DNA of 64,000 nucleotides from Dorea_D sp963559605. Lineage in GTDB: Bacteria > Bacillota > Clostridia > Lachnospirales > Lachnospiraceae. The stretch lies in contig CAUWLL010000005.1 in assembly GCA_963559605.1 (NCBI GenBank), positions 29,957 through 93,956 of the forward strand, given 5' to 3'. The translations under genes and the position numbers were made by a program. The notes under the pieces are model-generated. The model made no database searches. It saw only the letters and a list, made by a program, of their open reading frames with translations, and was not told the DNA's origin. Positions 16,452 to 25,885 of the stretch are shown here, piece by piece (position 1 is the first letter of the stretch; the number at the start of each line of letters is the position of its first letter).

Positions 16452-17615
16452 TCAGAAGATCACCCTTACTCTTAATACCTCGCCCACGGAACGCAGTTCG
16501 TCTGCCACTCCTTCCGGTACCGCAGAATCAATATCTATCATCGTATACGCATATTTCCCCTTACTCTTATTGGTAAGGTCTGCAATATTCATATTATCTT
16601 TCGCAAGAATTTTCGTAAACTGTCCGATCATATTCGGAACATTATGATGTAGCAGCAAGATCCTGGTATTCTCTCCCCGAAATCCCATATCGCAGTCTGG
16701 ATAGTTGACCGAATTTTTAATATTTCCGTGTTCCAGATAATCTTTAATTTCCTTAACAGCCATTTTGGCACAGTTGTCTTCGGATTCTTCTGTAGACGCT
16801 CCAAGATGAGGGATAACGATCGTTCCTTTCACTCCTGCAATGACCGGAGTCGGGAAATCTGTCACATAATGCTTAACATGACCGGATACCAGCGCATCGA
16901 TCATGGCTTCCTCGTCCACCAGCACATCTCTTGCAAAATTGAGTACTACCACGCCTTTCTTCATAAGGTTAATGGCATTTCTACTGATCATTCCTCTGGT
17001 ACTGTCTGTGGCAGGAACATGAACTGTAATGTAATCACACTCTTTATACAGTTCATCCACTGTCTTTGCATGGTGGATGCTTCTGGACAACCTCCATGCC
17101 GAATCTACAGACACATAAGGATCGTATCCGTATACATCCATTCCCAAATGGGACGCTACGTTTGCCACCAACACTCCGATTGCTCCAAGCCCGATAACTC
17201 CCAGCTTCTTTCCTTCCAATTCACAGCCCGCAAAAGCTTTTTTTGCCTTTTCTGCGTCTCTGGCAATATCGCCGTCTTCTTCATGCTCCTGCACCCAATT
17301 GATGCCGCCGATAATGTCTCTGGAAGCGAGAAGCATTCCCGCAATTACAAGCTCTTTCACACCGTTTGCATTAGCTCCCGGCGTATTAAACACCACGATT
17401 CCTTCTTCCGCACACCTTTCGATCGGAATATTATTCACTCCCGCGCCTGCTCTGGCAATGGCTTTTAACTCTTTTCCAAACGTCATATCGTGCATTCCCG
17501 CACTCCTTACCAAAACGGCGTCTGCCTGTTCCGGCGTACTGACCGGAACATACTCTTCGGTAAATTTGTCAAGTCCTACGTCAGAGATTTGATTCAAGCA
17601 ATGATATTGATACAT
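16452..17615 (-). CDS. serA: D-3-phosphoglycerate dehydrogenase
   Basis: Oxidises 3-phosphoglycerate to 3-phosphohydroxypyruvate, first step of serine synthesis. The 387-residue product has RAGAGVNNIP in the substrate domain (about 56-65) and the NAD site GVIGLGAIGVLVAN (about 139-152). R, E and H of the catalytic triad lie in F-A-R-D, D-F-P-T-P and P-H-L-G-A-S-T-E-E. A C-terminal ACT domain occupies about 310-387, so feedback by serine is possible; it lacks the long intervening domain. The start at 17615 has AAGGAG upstream and follows the serC stop by one base, so the two are translationally linked. Confidence 0.96.
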   Translation of the reverse strand: MYQYHCLNQISDVGLDKFTEEYVPVSTPEQADAVLVRSAGMHDMTFGKELKAIARAGAGVNNIPIERCAEEGIVVFNTPGANANGVKELVIAGMLLASRDIIGGINWVQEHEEDGDIARDAEKAKKAFAGCELEGKKLGVIGLGAIGVLVANVASHLGMDVYGYDPYVSVDSAWRLSRSIHHAKTVDELYKECDYITVHVPATDSTRGMISRNAINLMKKGVVVLNFARDVLVDEEAMIDALVSGHVKHYVTDFPTPVIAGVKGTIVIPHLGASTEESEDNCAKMAVKEIKDYLEHGNIKNSVNYPDCDMGFRGENTRILLLHHNVPNMIGQFTKILAKDNMNIADLTNKSKGKYAYTMIDIDSAVPEGVADELRSVGEVLRVRVIF

Positions 17616-17616
17616 G

Positions 17617-18699
17617 TCAGTGATTCTCCTTTTCAAACTTTTCCATAAATGCTGTCAACGCCTCTACACCCTCCATAGGCATCGCATTATAAATACTTGC
17701 GCGCATACCGCCAACACTTCTGTGCCCTTTCAGGTTCAAAAGACCTGCTGCCTGCGCCTCTTTCACAAATTTCCCGTCTAATGCCTCATTTCCGGTGATA
17801 AATGGCACGTTCATGAGGGAACGGTCTTTCGGCACAACTGTTCCGTGAAACAGACGGCTCTGATCCAGATAGTCGTACAAAATAGACGCCTTCTTTTCAT
17901 TGTATGATCTCATAGCCTCCAGGCCGCCCTGCTTTCGGATCCACCGGAACACCTTTCCACAAATATAAATGCCATATGCCGGAGGCGTATTATAAAGAGA
18001 GCCCGCCTCTGCGTGTGTCTTGTAGGACAACATCGTAGGTGTTCCCGGAAGTACATTGTCTGTGATCAAGTCCTCACGGATGATTACGATCACTACGCCT
18101 GCCGGACCGATATTTTTCTGAACCCCACCATAGATTACGCCATATCGGCTTACATCCATCGGCTCTGATAAAAAGCAGGAAGACACATCTGCCACCAAAG
18201 GCTTTCCCTTCGTATTGGGAAGCTGCTTGAACTTGGTCCCGTAAATTGTATTGTTCTCGCAAATATATACATAATCTGCATTTTCGGATATTTCCAAATC
18301 AGAACAATCCGGAATGTAAGAAAAAGTACGATCCTCAGAAGATGCGATCACACAGACTTTTCCATATTTTTCCGCCTCTTTCGCCGCCTTTTTCGCCCAC
18401 TGCCCCGTGACAATATAATCCGCTTCCTTTTGTTTCATCAGATTCATGGGAATCATGGCAAACTGCTGAGAAGCGCCTCCCTGCAAAAATAACACCTTAT
18501 AATTATCAGGAATTTGCAAAAGTTCCCTAAGATCTGCTTCTGCGGTATCGATAATCTCCTGAAACCACGATGAGCGGTGACTCATTTCCATAACGGACAT
18601 ACCACTTCCATGATAGTCTAACATCTCCGACGCTGCCTCTTTTAGTACTTCCTCCGGCAACACTGCCGGTCCCGCTGAAAAATTGTACACTCTGCTCAT
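17617..18699 (-). CDS. serC: Phosphoserine aminotransferase
   Basis: PLP enzyme converting 3-phosphohydroxypyruvate and glutamate to phosphoserine, second step of serine synthesis. The 360-residue product begins with the family block NFSAGPAVLPEEVL and has the GGASQQFAMIPMNL segment. The PLP lysine is in GGVQKNIGPAG (about 192-202), and the C-terminal GHRSVGGMRASIYNAMP is intact. It lies directly upstream of serA. Serine can feed glycine via SHMT, which matters here because the organism also ferments glycine. Confidence 0.97.
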   Translation of the reverse strand: MSRVYNFSAGPAVLPEEVLKEAASEMLDYHGSGMSVMEMSHRSSWFQEIIDTAEADLRELLQIPDNYKVLFLQGGASQQFAMIPMNLMKQKEADYIVTGQWAKKAAKEAEKYGKVCVIASSEDRTFSYIPDCSDLEISENADYVYICENNTIYGTKFKQLPNTKGKPLVADVSSCFLSEPMDVSRYGVIYGGVQKNIGPAGVVIVIIREDLITDNVLPGTPTMLSYKTHAEAGSLYNTPPAYGIYICGKVFRWIRKQGGLEAMRSYNEKKASILYDYLDQSRLFHGTVVPKDRSLMNVPFITGNEALDGKFVKEAQAAGLLNLKGHRSVGGMRASIYNAMPMEGVEALTAFMEKFEKENH

Positions 18700-18757
18700 T
18701 GTTGTCCCTCCATATTTTCGCTGTCATTGTTTACTATTTTACAAAATGCTATAAAAA

Positions 18758-20437
18758 CTATGACTTTTCCTTTAAGTCTTTCTCATCAAATGCCTCTTCG
18801 ATGGATGCTCCCGGCGCTACCATCGGCCACACTTTATCATCACTGTCAATCTGGCAGTCGATCACGATCGGTTTTCCTAATGTAAGCGCTTTCGCAAATG
18901 CCTCCCGGAACTCTTCCCTTGTAGTTGCGCGGATTCCTATTGCTCCCATAGCCTCCGCAAGTTTTACAAAATCAACGGCATCATTCAGTACCGTTGCGGA
19001 ATATCTCTGTCCGTAGAACAAGTTCTGCCACTGACGGACCATACCCAGCACATGATTATTTACCACAATCTGAATGATCGGAATATTATGTCTTACCGCT
19101 GTTGCAATCTCATTCATATTCATACGGAAACATCCGTCGCCTGCAATATTTACCACGATCTTATCCGGGCATCCCGTCTTTGCCCCAAGAGAAGCGCCAA
19201 GGCCGTAGCCCATGGTTCCCAGTCCTCCAGAAGTCAGAAGCGTACGCGGTTTTGTATATTTATAATACTGCGCCGCCCACATCTGATGCTGTCCGACCTC
19301 GGTAACCACCACTGCTTCCCCTTTTGTCTGACGATAAACCTCTTCGATGACAAACGGTCCTGTCAGATCTTCTGGGTGATAGGACAGCGGATATTTGTCC
19401 TTGTAATCCATAATCTTCTGGATCCACTCCGTATGGCTTTGCGGAGTAAGTCTCTGGTTCACTTCGTGAAGCGCCACTTTTAAATCTCCCACTACGCCTT
19501 CTGTAATGAGAACGTTCTTGTTCATCTCCGCCACATCTACATCGAATTGCAAGATTTTCGCGTTCTTCGCAAATTTCTTCGCATTTCCCGTTACGCGGTC
19601 ACTGAATCTTGCACCTAATACGATCAACAGATCGCACTCGCTGACGCCGTAATTCGCAGCCTTCGTACCATGCATGCCAAGCATACCTGTGTACAGAGGA
19701 TCTGTTCCCGGAAATGCTCCCTTCCCCATAAGAGAGTCCGTCACCGGAGCGTCCACTTTCTTTACAAACTCCCGGATTTCTTCACTTGCTCCTGAAAGAA
19801 TGGCGCCGCCTCCGATAAAGATATAGGGTTTCTTTGCCTTCTCTATCATCTTCACCGCATGTTCCACTTCTTCTTTACAAAGTTTTTCCGCCGGTTTTAC
19901 TTCTTCGATCACCGCTTTCTTATATTCCGCCTTATTGGCCGTTACATCTTTCGGAATATCAATCAGTACCGGTGCAGGTCTGCCGGACTTTGCAATTACA
20001 AACGCCTTGCGAATAGTATCTGCCAGAAGGCTTACGTCCTTTACGATAAAATTATGCTTTGTGATCGGCATGGTAATACCTGCAATATCAATCTCTTGAA
20101 AACTGTCCTTTCCAAGAAGCGATACGCCTACATTACAAGTAATTGCCACCATAGGAATAGAATCCATATATGCCGTAGCGATACCTGTTACCAAATTTGT
20201 AGCCCCTGGGCCGCTCGTGGCAAAGCATACGCCTACCTTTCCTGTTGCTCTTGCATACCCATCCGCCGCATGGGCTGCTCCCTGCTCATGGGAGGTCAGA
20301 ATATGGGTAATCTCATCTTTATGCTTATATAATTCATCATATACATTTAAGATCGCGCCGCCCGGATAGCCGAACACGGTGTCCACGCCCTGCTCTTTCA
20401 GGCACTCGATCACAATCTGTGCTCCTGTCAACTGCAT
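18758..20437 (-). CDS. ilvB: Acetolactate synthase large subunit
   Basis: Thiamine-diphosphate enzyme making 2-acetolactate or 2-aceto-2-hydroxybutyrate for Val, Leu and Ile. The 559-residue product has the catalytic glutamate in HEQGAAHAADGYARATG (about 45-61), the FAD region, and the ThDP motif GDGCFRMNMNEIATAV with NNHVLGMV. The start at 20437 has GAGGAG 10 bases upstream. No small regulatory subunit (ilvN/ilvH) is adjacent, so it may be elsewhere. It follows ilvD by 51 bases. Confidence 0.96.
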   Translation of the reverse strand: MQLTGAQIVIECLKEQGVDTVFGYPGGAILNVYDELYKHKDEITHILTSHEQGAAHAADGYARATGKVGVCFATSGPGATNLVTGIATAYMDSIPMVAITCNVGVSLLGKDSFQEIDIAGITMPITKHNFIVKDVSLLADTIRKAFVIAKSGRPAPVLIDIPKDVTANKAEYKKAVIEEVKPAEKLCKEEVEHAVKMIEKAKKPYIFIGGGAILSGASEEIREFVKKVDAPVTDSLMGKGAFPGTDPLYTGMLGMHGTKAANYGVSECDLLIVLGARFSDRVTGNAKKFAKNAKILQFDVDVAEMNKNVLITEGVVGDLKVALHEVNQRLTPQSHTEWIQKIMDYKDKYPLSYHPEDLTGPFVIEEVYRQTKGEAVVVTEVGQHQMWAAQYYKYTKPRTLLTSGGLGTMGYGLGASLGAKTGCPDKIVVNIAGDGCFRMNMNEIATAVRHNIPIIQIVVNNHVLGMVRQWQNLFYGQRYSATVLNDAVDFVKLAEAMGAIGIRATTREEFREAFAKALTLGKPIVIDCQIDSDDKVWPMVAPGASIEEAFDEKDLKEKS

Positions 20438-20488
20438 ACCTGTTTCTCTCCTCATCCTATATTTTTATTCTTCCTTTATCCGGCAAAT

Positions 20489-22159
20489 TTACTGCCGTGG
20501 TATTTCCAAGATCGCTCCTCGGTTTCCGGAAGTTACCATAGCTGCATATCTGGCAAGGTAGCCTGTCGTCACCTTCGGTTCTCTCGGTGTCCACGCCTCT
20601 TTTCTCTTTGCCAGTTCTTCTTCTGAAACCGCAAGCTCCAGTTTGAGGTTCGGAATATCGATCTTGATCATATCTCCTTCCTCTACCAATGCGATAGGGC
20701 CACCCACAGCCGCCTCCGGCGATACGTGTCCGATGGATGCGCCTCTGGATGCACCGCTGAAACGTCCGTCTGTGATCAAAGCCACACTGGAACCAAGTCC
20801 CATACCTGCAATGGCGGAAGTCGGGTTCAACATCTCTCTCATACCCGGACCTCCTTTCGGCCCTTCGTAACGAATGACAACTACGTCTCCTGCCACGATC
20901 TTACCGCCTTTAATAGCAGCAATAGCGTCTTCTTCACAATCAAATACCCTTGCAGGGCCTTCATGTACCAACATCTCACTTACTACCGCAGACCGTTTCA
21001 CCACACTTCCGTCCGGTGCAAGATTGCCTTTTAATACTGCCAGTCCTCCGGTTTCAGAATATGGATGGTCGATCGGGCGAATAACCTCCGGGTTCAGATT
21101 TATCGCATGTTCTATATTCTCTCCCACTGTCTTTCCGGTAACTGTCATGCAATCTGTATACAGCAGTCCCTTTTTATTCAGTTCATTCATCACGGCATAA
21201 ACGCCGCCTGCCTCGTTTAAGTCCTCCATGTAGGTCGGACCCGCCGGAGCCAGATGACAAAGATTCGGTGTTTTCTCACTGATACCATTTGCAAAATCGA
21301 TCTCAAAATCCATCCCTATCTCATGAGCAATAGCCGGAAGATGGAGCATACTATTGGTAGAACATCCAAGCGCCATATCTACGGTAAGAGCGTTGAGCAT
21401 CGCCTTCTCAGTCATAATATCTCTCGGACAGATATTTTTCTCCCAAAGCTCCATCACTTTCATACCTGCCTGCTTTGCAAGACGAATACGCTCAGAATAT
21501 ACTGCCGGAATGGTTCCGTTTCCACGAAGTCCCATTCCCAGCACTTCTGTCAGACAGTTCATACTGTTTGCTGTATACATACCGGAACAAGAACCGCAGG
21601 TAGGGCAGGTCTTATTCTCAAACTCCAGCAGACCTTCATCGGACAGCGTTCCTGCCGCATTTGCTCCTACTGCCTCGAACATGCTGGAAAGACTTGTTTT
21701 CTTTCCCTGCACACGTCCGGCAAGCATCGGACCTCCGCTCACGAAAATCGTCGGCACATTGATCCTTGCCGCCGCCATCAAAAGCCCCGGCACGTTCTTA
21801 TCACAGTTCGGCACCATCACAAGAGCGTCGAACTGATGCGCCAGCGCCATAGCCTCCGTAGAATCTGCAATCAAATCTCTGGTAACCAGAGAATATTTCA
21901 TACCGATATGTCCCATGGCGATTCCGTCACACACTGCGATCGCAGGGAATACGATCGGCGTTCCTCCTGCCATGGCAACCCCCTGTTTCACTGCATTTAC
22001 GATCTTATCCAGATTCATATGTCCCGGTACGATCTCATTATAAGAACTTACGATTCCTACCAGCGGACGTTCCATTTCTTCTCTCGTTAAGCCCAGCGCG
22101 TTCATCAAAGAACGGTGAGGGGCTTGCTGCTTTCCCTTTGTAACTGTATCACTTCTCAT
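20489..22159 (-). CDS. ilvD: Dihydroxy-acid dehydratase
   Basis: Iron-sulfur dehydratase making the 2-keto acids of Val and Ile. The 556-residue product has cluster cysteines in PNCDKNVPG (about 119-127) and in TCPTCGSCSGMYTANSMNC (about 188-206), plus PTSAIAGMGLGSSVALITDGRFSG near the end. Two ATG codons are in tandem; the second (22159) is 6 bases from AGGAGG and is preferred. A long hairpin ends just before this ribosome site. It is in the leuB-ilvD-ilvB run. Confidence 0.96.
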   Translation of the reverse strand: MRSDTVTKGKQQAPHRSLMNALGLTREEMERPLVGIVSSYNEIVPGHMNLDKIVNAVKQGVAMAGGTPIVFPAIAVCDGIAMGHIGMKYSLVTRDLIADSTEAMALAHQFDALVMVPNCDKNVPGLLMAAARINVPTIFVSGGPMLAGRVQGKKTSLSSMFEAVGANAAGTLSDEGLLEFENKTCPTCGSCSGMYTANSMNCLTEVLGMGLRGNGTIPAVYSERIRLAKQAGMKVMELWEKNICPRDIMTEKAMLNALTVDMALGCSTNSMLHLPAIAHEIGMDFEIDFANGISEKTPNLCHLAPAGPTYMEDLNEAGGVYAVMNELNKKGLLYTDCMTVTGKTVGENIEHAINLNPEVIRPIDHPYSETGGLAVLKGNLAPDGSVVKRSAVVSEMLVHEGPARVFDCEEDAIAAIKGGKIVAGDVVVIRYEGPKGGPGMREMLNPTSAIAGMGLGSSVALITDGRFSGASRGASIGHVSPEAAVGGPIALVEEGDMIKIDIPNLKLELAVSEEELAKRKEAWTPREPKVTTGYLARYAAMVTSGNRGAILEIPRQ

Positions 22160-22172
22160 CATTTACCTCCTT

Positions 22173-22211
22173 TTGAGGACGTAGCCTTTTTCAAAAGGGC
22201 TACGTCCTCAA
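22173..22211 (-). repeat. Long hairpin abutting the ilvD ribosome-binding site
   Basis: Left arm 22174-22186 and right arm 22198-22210 are complementary over 13 bases, extended inward by G-U and A-T pairs to a three-base loop. On the mRNA the 3' arm ends in CGUCCUCA, four bases before AAGGAGG, so its CCUC can alternatively pair with the Shine-Dalgarno. No U tract follows, so it is not an ordinary terminator. Confidence 0.75.
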
Positions 22212-22260
22212 TTGCATTTTAGGGTGTACCTAATTGTCATTTGGGGTGTACCCAACTTGC
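22211..22260. repeat. Tandem 22-bp repeats with covarying hairpins (leuB-ilvD spacer)
   Basis: Two full units (22211-22232 and 22233-22254) and a partial third. Each unit holds a 5-bp palindrome around TACAC (minus strand): TTAGG-TACAC-CCTAA and TTGGG-TACAC-CCCAA. The third stem base differs on both arms together, so pairing is preserved. Confidence 0.75.
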
Positions 22261-22263
22261 GTT

Positions 22264-23346
22264 TTAAATATTTTCTGCGATCAAATCTCCCATTTTTTCA
22301 GTGCCCACCTGCGTCTTTCCTTCAGACATAATATCAATGGTCCTGTATCCGTCTTTCAACACTTTTGACACTGCATGCTCGATTGCGTCTGCCTCTTTAT
22401 CAAGGTCAAAACTGAAGCGCAGCATCATCGCTGCCGAGAGAATGGTTGCGATTGGATTGGCAATTCCTTTTCCTGCAATATCCGGCGCAGATCCCCCGCT
22501 CGGCTCATATAGTCCGAATTTCGTCTCGTTTAAGCTTGCACTTGCCAACATTCCGATGGAGCCGGTCACCATACTCGCCTCATCAGACAGGATGTCCCCG
22601 AACATATTCTCTGTGAGAATGACATCAAACTGTTTTGGATCTTTTACCAGCTGCATCGCGCAGTTATCAACTAACATATGCTCTAATGTGACTTCCGGAT
22701 ACTCTGCTGCCACTTCCTCTACCACTTTTCTCCAAAGTCTGGACGAATCCAGCACATTTGCCTTATCTACGCTCGTCACTTTCTTTCTGCGCTTCATGGC
22801 AATGTCAAACCCACGTTTTGCGATTCTGCGTATCTCGTTTTCGTTATATGTAAGGGAGTCGTAAGCTGTCCTAACGCCGTTTTCTTCTACCGTCTTTCTC
22901 TCTCCGAAATAAAGACCGCCCGTCAGTTCACGCATGATCGTCAGGTCAAAACCGCCCGCTGTGATCTCTTCTTTCAAAGGACAGGCGTCTTTTAACTCAT
23001 CGTAAAGAATCGCCGGACGTAGATTCGCAAACAGGTTCAGTTCTTTACGTATTCTGAGAAGTCCGGCTTCCGGTCTTTTGGACGGCTCCAATTGATACCA
23101 TGGAGAAGTTTTAGCATCTCCGCCGATAGACCCCATCAGCACCGCATCGCTTGCCTTTGCCTTTTCCACGGTCTCCTCTGTCAGTGGTACGCCGTGTCTG
23201 TCGATCGAAGCTCCTCCCATCAACAATTGTGTATAGTTACAGGTGTGCCCATACACTTCCGAAACTTTATCCAGAACTTTCATAGCTTCCGTGACGATCT
23301 CAGGACCGATTCCGTCTCCTTTGATCACTCCGATATTTAAATTCAT
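22264..23346 (-). CDS. leuB: 3-isopropylmalate dehydrogenase
   Basis: NAD-dependent oxidative decarboxylation of 3-isopropylmalate in leucine synthesis. The 360-residue product has GDGIGPE (10-16), a substrate arginine region RPEAGLLRIRKEL, and the conserved Y in RELTGGLYFGE. Mg2+ aspartates lie in FDVILTENMFGDILSDEAS, and the NAD site is HGSAPDIAG-like (PSGGSAPDIAGKGIANP). The usual His of that motif is Gly here, as in some family members. leuA, leuC and leuD are not in the window. It has its own promoter and heads leuB-ilvD-ilvB. Confidence 0.96.
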   Translation of the reverse strand: MNLNIGVIKGDGIGPEIVTEAMKVLDKVSEVYGHTCNYTQLLMGGASIDRHGVPLTEETVEKAKASDAVLMGSIGGDAKTSPWYQLEPSKRPEAGLLRIRKELNLFANLRPAILYDELKDACPLKEEITAGGFDLTIMRELTGGLYFGERKTVEENGVRTAYDSLTYNENEIRRIAKRGFDIAMKRRKKVTSVDKANVLDSSRLWRKVVEEVAAEYPEVTLEHMLVDNCAMQLVKDPKQFDVILTENMFGDILSDEASMVTGSIGMLASASLNETKFGLYEPSGGSAPDIAGKGIANPIATILSAAMMLRFSFDLDKEADAIEHAVSKVLKDGYRTIDIMSEGKTQVGTEKMGDLIAENI

Positions 23347-23382
23347 ATCCCTCTACCTTCCTTACAAAAATCTATAAATCTT

Positions 23383-23411
23383 ATCATAGCGTATTTTCCC
23401 GGATGTTTCAA
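23383..23411 (-). promoter_or_regulatory. Sigma-70 promoter of leuB-ilvD-ilvB
   Basis: Minus strand TTGAAA (23411-23406), 17-base spacer, TATGAT (23388-23383), 37 bases from the leuB start. No T-box or leader peptide is visible between promoter and gene. The remaining 140 bases back to pflA contain no feature I can support. Confidence 0.7.
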
Positions 23412-23550
23412 GACTTTACTGCGGTAAAATATTAATTCTTTAGCGTGAAACTTTGCGGAAGCAATCATAGGATCAACAACTCCTGTATCCCTCCAAGCTT
23501 TTGCTCCAATCACCACAAAATCCGAATTGCAAAATTCTGCCATCGCAGTT

Positions 23551-24273
23551 CTACGCTCCCAGCAGACGCTTTGCATGCTCTATCCGTTCTACAGACGGCG
23601 GCTCTATTCCCTCCAGAGCGTAGGGAAGTCCCAACTCTTTCCATTTATATATTCCCATGGTATGATAGGGCAGCACTTCAACCTTTTCTACATTAGAAAG
23701 GGTATCCAGAAACTTCCGAAGTCTCACCAGATACTCGTCCTTATCACTTCCTCCGGGAACTAACACATGACGGATCCATACCGGTTTTCCAATCTGCGAC
23801 AAATACTCGGCAAGTTCTAGAATGTTCCGATTGCTCACTCCCGTTAATACCTGATGTTCTTTCTCGTCTATCTGTTTTATGTCTAAAAGTACAAGATCCG
23901 TATACTCCATTAGCTTCCGAAACTTCCCCAAAAATGGCTCATCATTTGTAAAAGGCTGCCCTCCGGTGTCCAGCACAGTGTGGATCCCTTTTTCTTTTGC
24001 CTTTTGAAACAATTCTGACAAAAAATCTATCTGTAGCAAAGGCTCTCCTCCACTTACGGTAATCCCACCTTTTTTCCCCCAGTAAGCGCGATAACGAAGC
24101 GCCTTTTCTACCAACTTTTCCGCATCATATAATTTACCGGACTCCATTTTCCAAGTATCCGGATTATGACAGAACTGACATCTCATGGCGCAGCCCGCCG
24201 TAAAGATCACATAACGGATGCCCGGACCGTCTACGGAACCAAAACTTTCCAAAGAATGAATATACCCTTTCAT
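23551..24273 (-). CDS. pflA: Pyruvate formate-lyase activating enzyme
   Basis: Radical SAM enzyme that installs the glycyl radical on pyruvate formate-lyase. The 240-residue product starts at 24273 (GAGGAGG 9 bases upstream). It has the family start Y-I-H-S-L-E-S-F-G-S-V-D-G-P-G-I-R, the cluster motif CAMRCQFC (C-x3-C-x2-C, about 28-35), SGGEPLLQ and the C-terminal Y-H-x-M-G-x-Y-K-W. The pfl gene itself is not adjacent. It lies after the yajC terminator. Confidence 0.94.
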   Translation of the reverse strand: MKGYIHSLESFGSVDGPGIRYVIFTAGCAMRCQFCHNPDTWKMESGKLYDAEKLVEKALRYRAYWGKKGGITVSGGEPLLQIDFLSELFQKAKEKGIHTVLDTGGQPFTNDEPFLGKFRKLMEYTDLVLLDIKQIDEKEHQVLTGVSNRNILELAEYLSQIGKPVWIRHVLVPGGSDKDEYLVRLRKFLDTLSNVEKVEVLPYHTMGIYKWKELGLPYALEGIEPPSVERIEHAKRLLGA

Positions 24274-24296
24274 CACCGCATTCCTCCTCTGTAATA

Positions 24297-24325
24297 CAAA
24301 AGAGGACTCCCTATCGGAAATCCTC
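24297..24325 (-). terminator. Intrinsic terminator of yajC
   Basis: Ten-base stem (24302-24311 with 24316-24325, including G-U pairs) and a GATA loop on the RNA, then TTTT. It lies 12 bases after yajC and before pflA. Confidence 0.7.
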
Positions 24326-24337
24326 TCATAGTTTCTC

Positions 24338-24643
24338 TTATTCTGCACTGGCTTTTTCAATCTGTGCGATCGCTGCCTTCTGCATTGGAATACGACAATT
24401 CTTGTTACTTCCGAACTCTACGATTACATCACCGTCTGTAATATCAATGATCACTCCGTAAAATCCACTAGTTGTAAGTACAGTATCGCCTACTTCCATT
24501 TCTGCAAGCATTGCCTGAATTCTCTTCTGTTCTTTTTTCTGCGGTCTTATAAAAATGAACCAAAACCCTACAAAGATTAACGCATACACGATCAAAATCG
24601 GTCCTAATCCCATTCCTGCAGCATTTGATGCCATTGTTACCAT
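24338..24643 (-). CDS. yajC: Preprotein translocase subunit YajC
   Basis: Small accessory subunit of the SecDF complex. The 101-residue product has one membrane helix (about 12-32) ending in the family motif FIFIRPQKKEQKR, followed by M-L-A-E-M-E-V-G-D-T-V-L-T-T-S-G and a short beta domain. It is located after tgt as in most bacteria (tgt-yajC). RBS AGGAGG precedes ATG 24643. Confidence 0.95.
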   Translation of the reverse strand: MVTMASNAAGMGLGPILIVYALIFVGFWFIFIRPQKKEQKRIQAMLAEMEVGDTVLTTSGFYGVIIDITDGDVIVEFGSNKNCRIPMQKAAIAQIEKASAE

Positions 24644-24734
24644 AATTAATTCCTCCTAATATTTTTAAACGCTATTGCTATCATACACAATATTGCAATA
24701 TTCATCAAGATATTTCTTGCATTTCATAGAAAAT

Positions 24735-25868
24735 TTAGGATTTCTCCCCTGTCATTCCCGCAATCTTAGCTTCTTTATATTCCTTGTAACAGCCTTTTTC
24801 AATGGCTTCTCTGATTTCTTCCATCATATGATTGTAAAAATACAGGTTATGGAGCACACAAAGGCGCATGCCGAGCATCTCTTTTGCTTTCAGAAGGTGG
24901 CGGATATATGCTCTTGAATATGTGCGGCAAGCCGGACACTGACACCCCTCTTCGATCGGTCTTTCATCCAATTCAAACCTGGCGTTGAACAAATTCAGTT
25001 TTCCCGCATTTGTATACACATGTCCATGCCGCCCATTCCTGCTGGGGTATACGCAGTCGAAGAAATCCACGCCTCTGTCTACCACTTCCAAAATATTTAT
25101 CGGAGTTCCTACACCCATCAAATATGTAGGCTTATTTTCCGGAAGATGGGGAACAACCGCATCCAGAATCCGATACATTTCTTCATGAGACTCTCCCACC
25201 GCCAGACCGCCTACTGCGTAACCGTCCAGATCAAGTTCAGATATTTCCTGTGCGTGGCGGATACGAATATCCTCATAGATTCCTCCCTGATTGATCCCAA
25301 ACAGCATTTGTCTGGGATTGATAGTATCCGGCAAACTGTTCAGACGTTCCATCTCTGCTTTACAACGCCGCAGCCATCTGGTTGTCCTGTTCACAGAATT
25401 TTCCATATACTCCCGGTCTGCCACACTGGACGGACATTCATCGAACGCCATGGCAATGGTAGACGCAAGGTTGGACTGGATCCTCATACTCTCTTCCGGT
25501 CCCATAAATATTTTCTTACCGTCAATATGGGAATGGAAATACACGCCCTCTTCTTTGATCTTTCTGAGTCCGGCAAGAGAAAACACCTGAAATCCACCGG
25601 AATCTGTGAGAATCGGCTTGTCCCATACCATGAATTTATGAAGTCCGCCTAATTTTTTCACTACTTCATCTCCCGGGCGGACGTGCAGGTGGTACGTATT
25701 GGAAAGTTCCACCTGTGTTTTGATCTGTCTTAAATCCTCTGTAGAAACAGCGCCTTTAATGGCTGCGATCGTTCCTACATTCATAAATACCGGAGTCTCA
25801 ACATCTCCGTGTACTGTATGCAGTCTGCCTCTTTTGGCACGACCGTCTTTTTTCAATAATTCATACAT
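24735..25868 (-). CDS. tgt: tRNA-guanine transglycosylase
   Basis: Exchanges guanine 34 for preQ1/queuine in GUN-anticodon tRNAs. The 377-residue product has the substrate segment DSGGFQVFSL (about 88-97), GGLAVGE, and the nucleophile region DFFDCVYPSRNGRHG. Zinc ligands are CQCPACRTYSRAYIRHL (C-x-C-x2-C and a later His). The start at 25868 is used, as the extra ten N-terminal codons lie before the AAGGTGATAAGAAG ribosome site. yajC follows after about 90 bases. Confidence 0.97.
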   Translation of the reverse strand: MYELLKKDGRAKRGRLHTVHGDVETPVFMNVGTIAAIKGAVSTEDLRQIKTQVELSNTYHLHVRPGDEVVKKLGGLHKFMVWDKPILTDSGGFQVFSLAGLRKIKEEGVYFHSHIDGKKIFMGPEESMRIQSNLASTIAMAFDECPSSVADREYMENSVNRTTRWLRRCKAEMERLNSLPDTINPRQMLFGINQGGIYEDIRIRHAQEISELDLDGYAVGGLAVGESHEEMYRILDAVVPHLPENKPTYLMGVGTPINILEVVDRGVDFFDCVYPSRNGRHGHVYTNAGKLNLFNARFELDERPIEEGCQCPACRTYSRAYIRHLLKAKEMLGMRLCVLHNLYFYNHMMEEIREAIEKGCYKEYKEAKIAGMTGEKS

Positions 25869-25885
25869 CTTCTTATCACCTTTTT

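Noticed and set aside
22211..22260. T-box leader for ilv/leu genes
   Set aside because: No specifier loop or AGGGTGGNACCGCG antiterminator sequence; the repeats are short hairpins in an intercistronic gap.
23343..23576. A 77-residue minus-strand frame between pflA and leuB
   Set aside because: It overlaps the pflA end and runs over the leuB ribosome site, has no Shine-Dalgarno, resembles no family I know, and contains a good leuB promoter.
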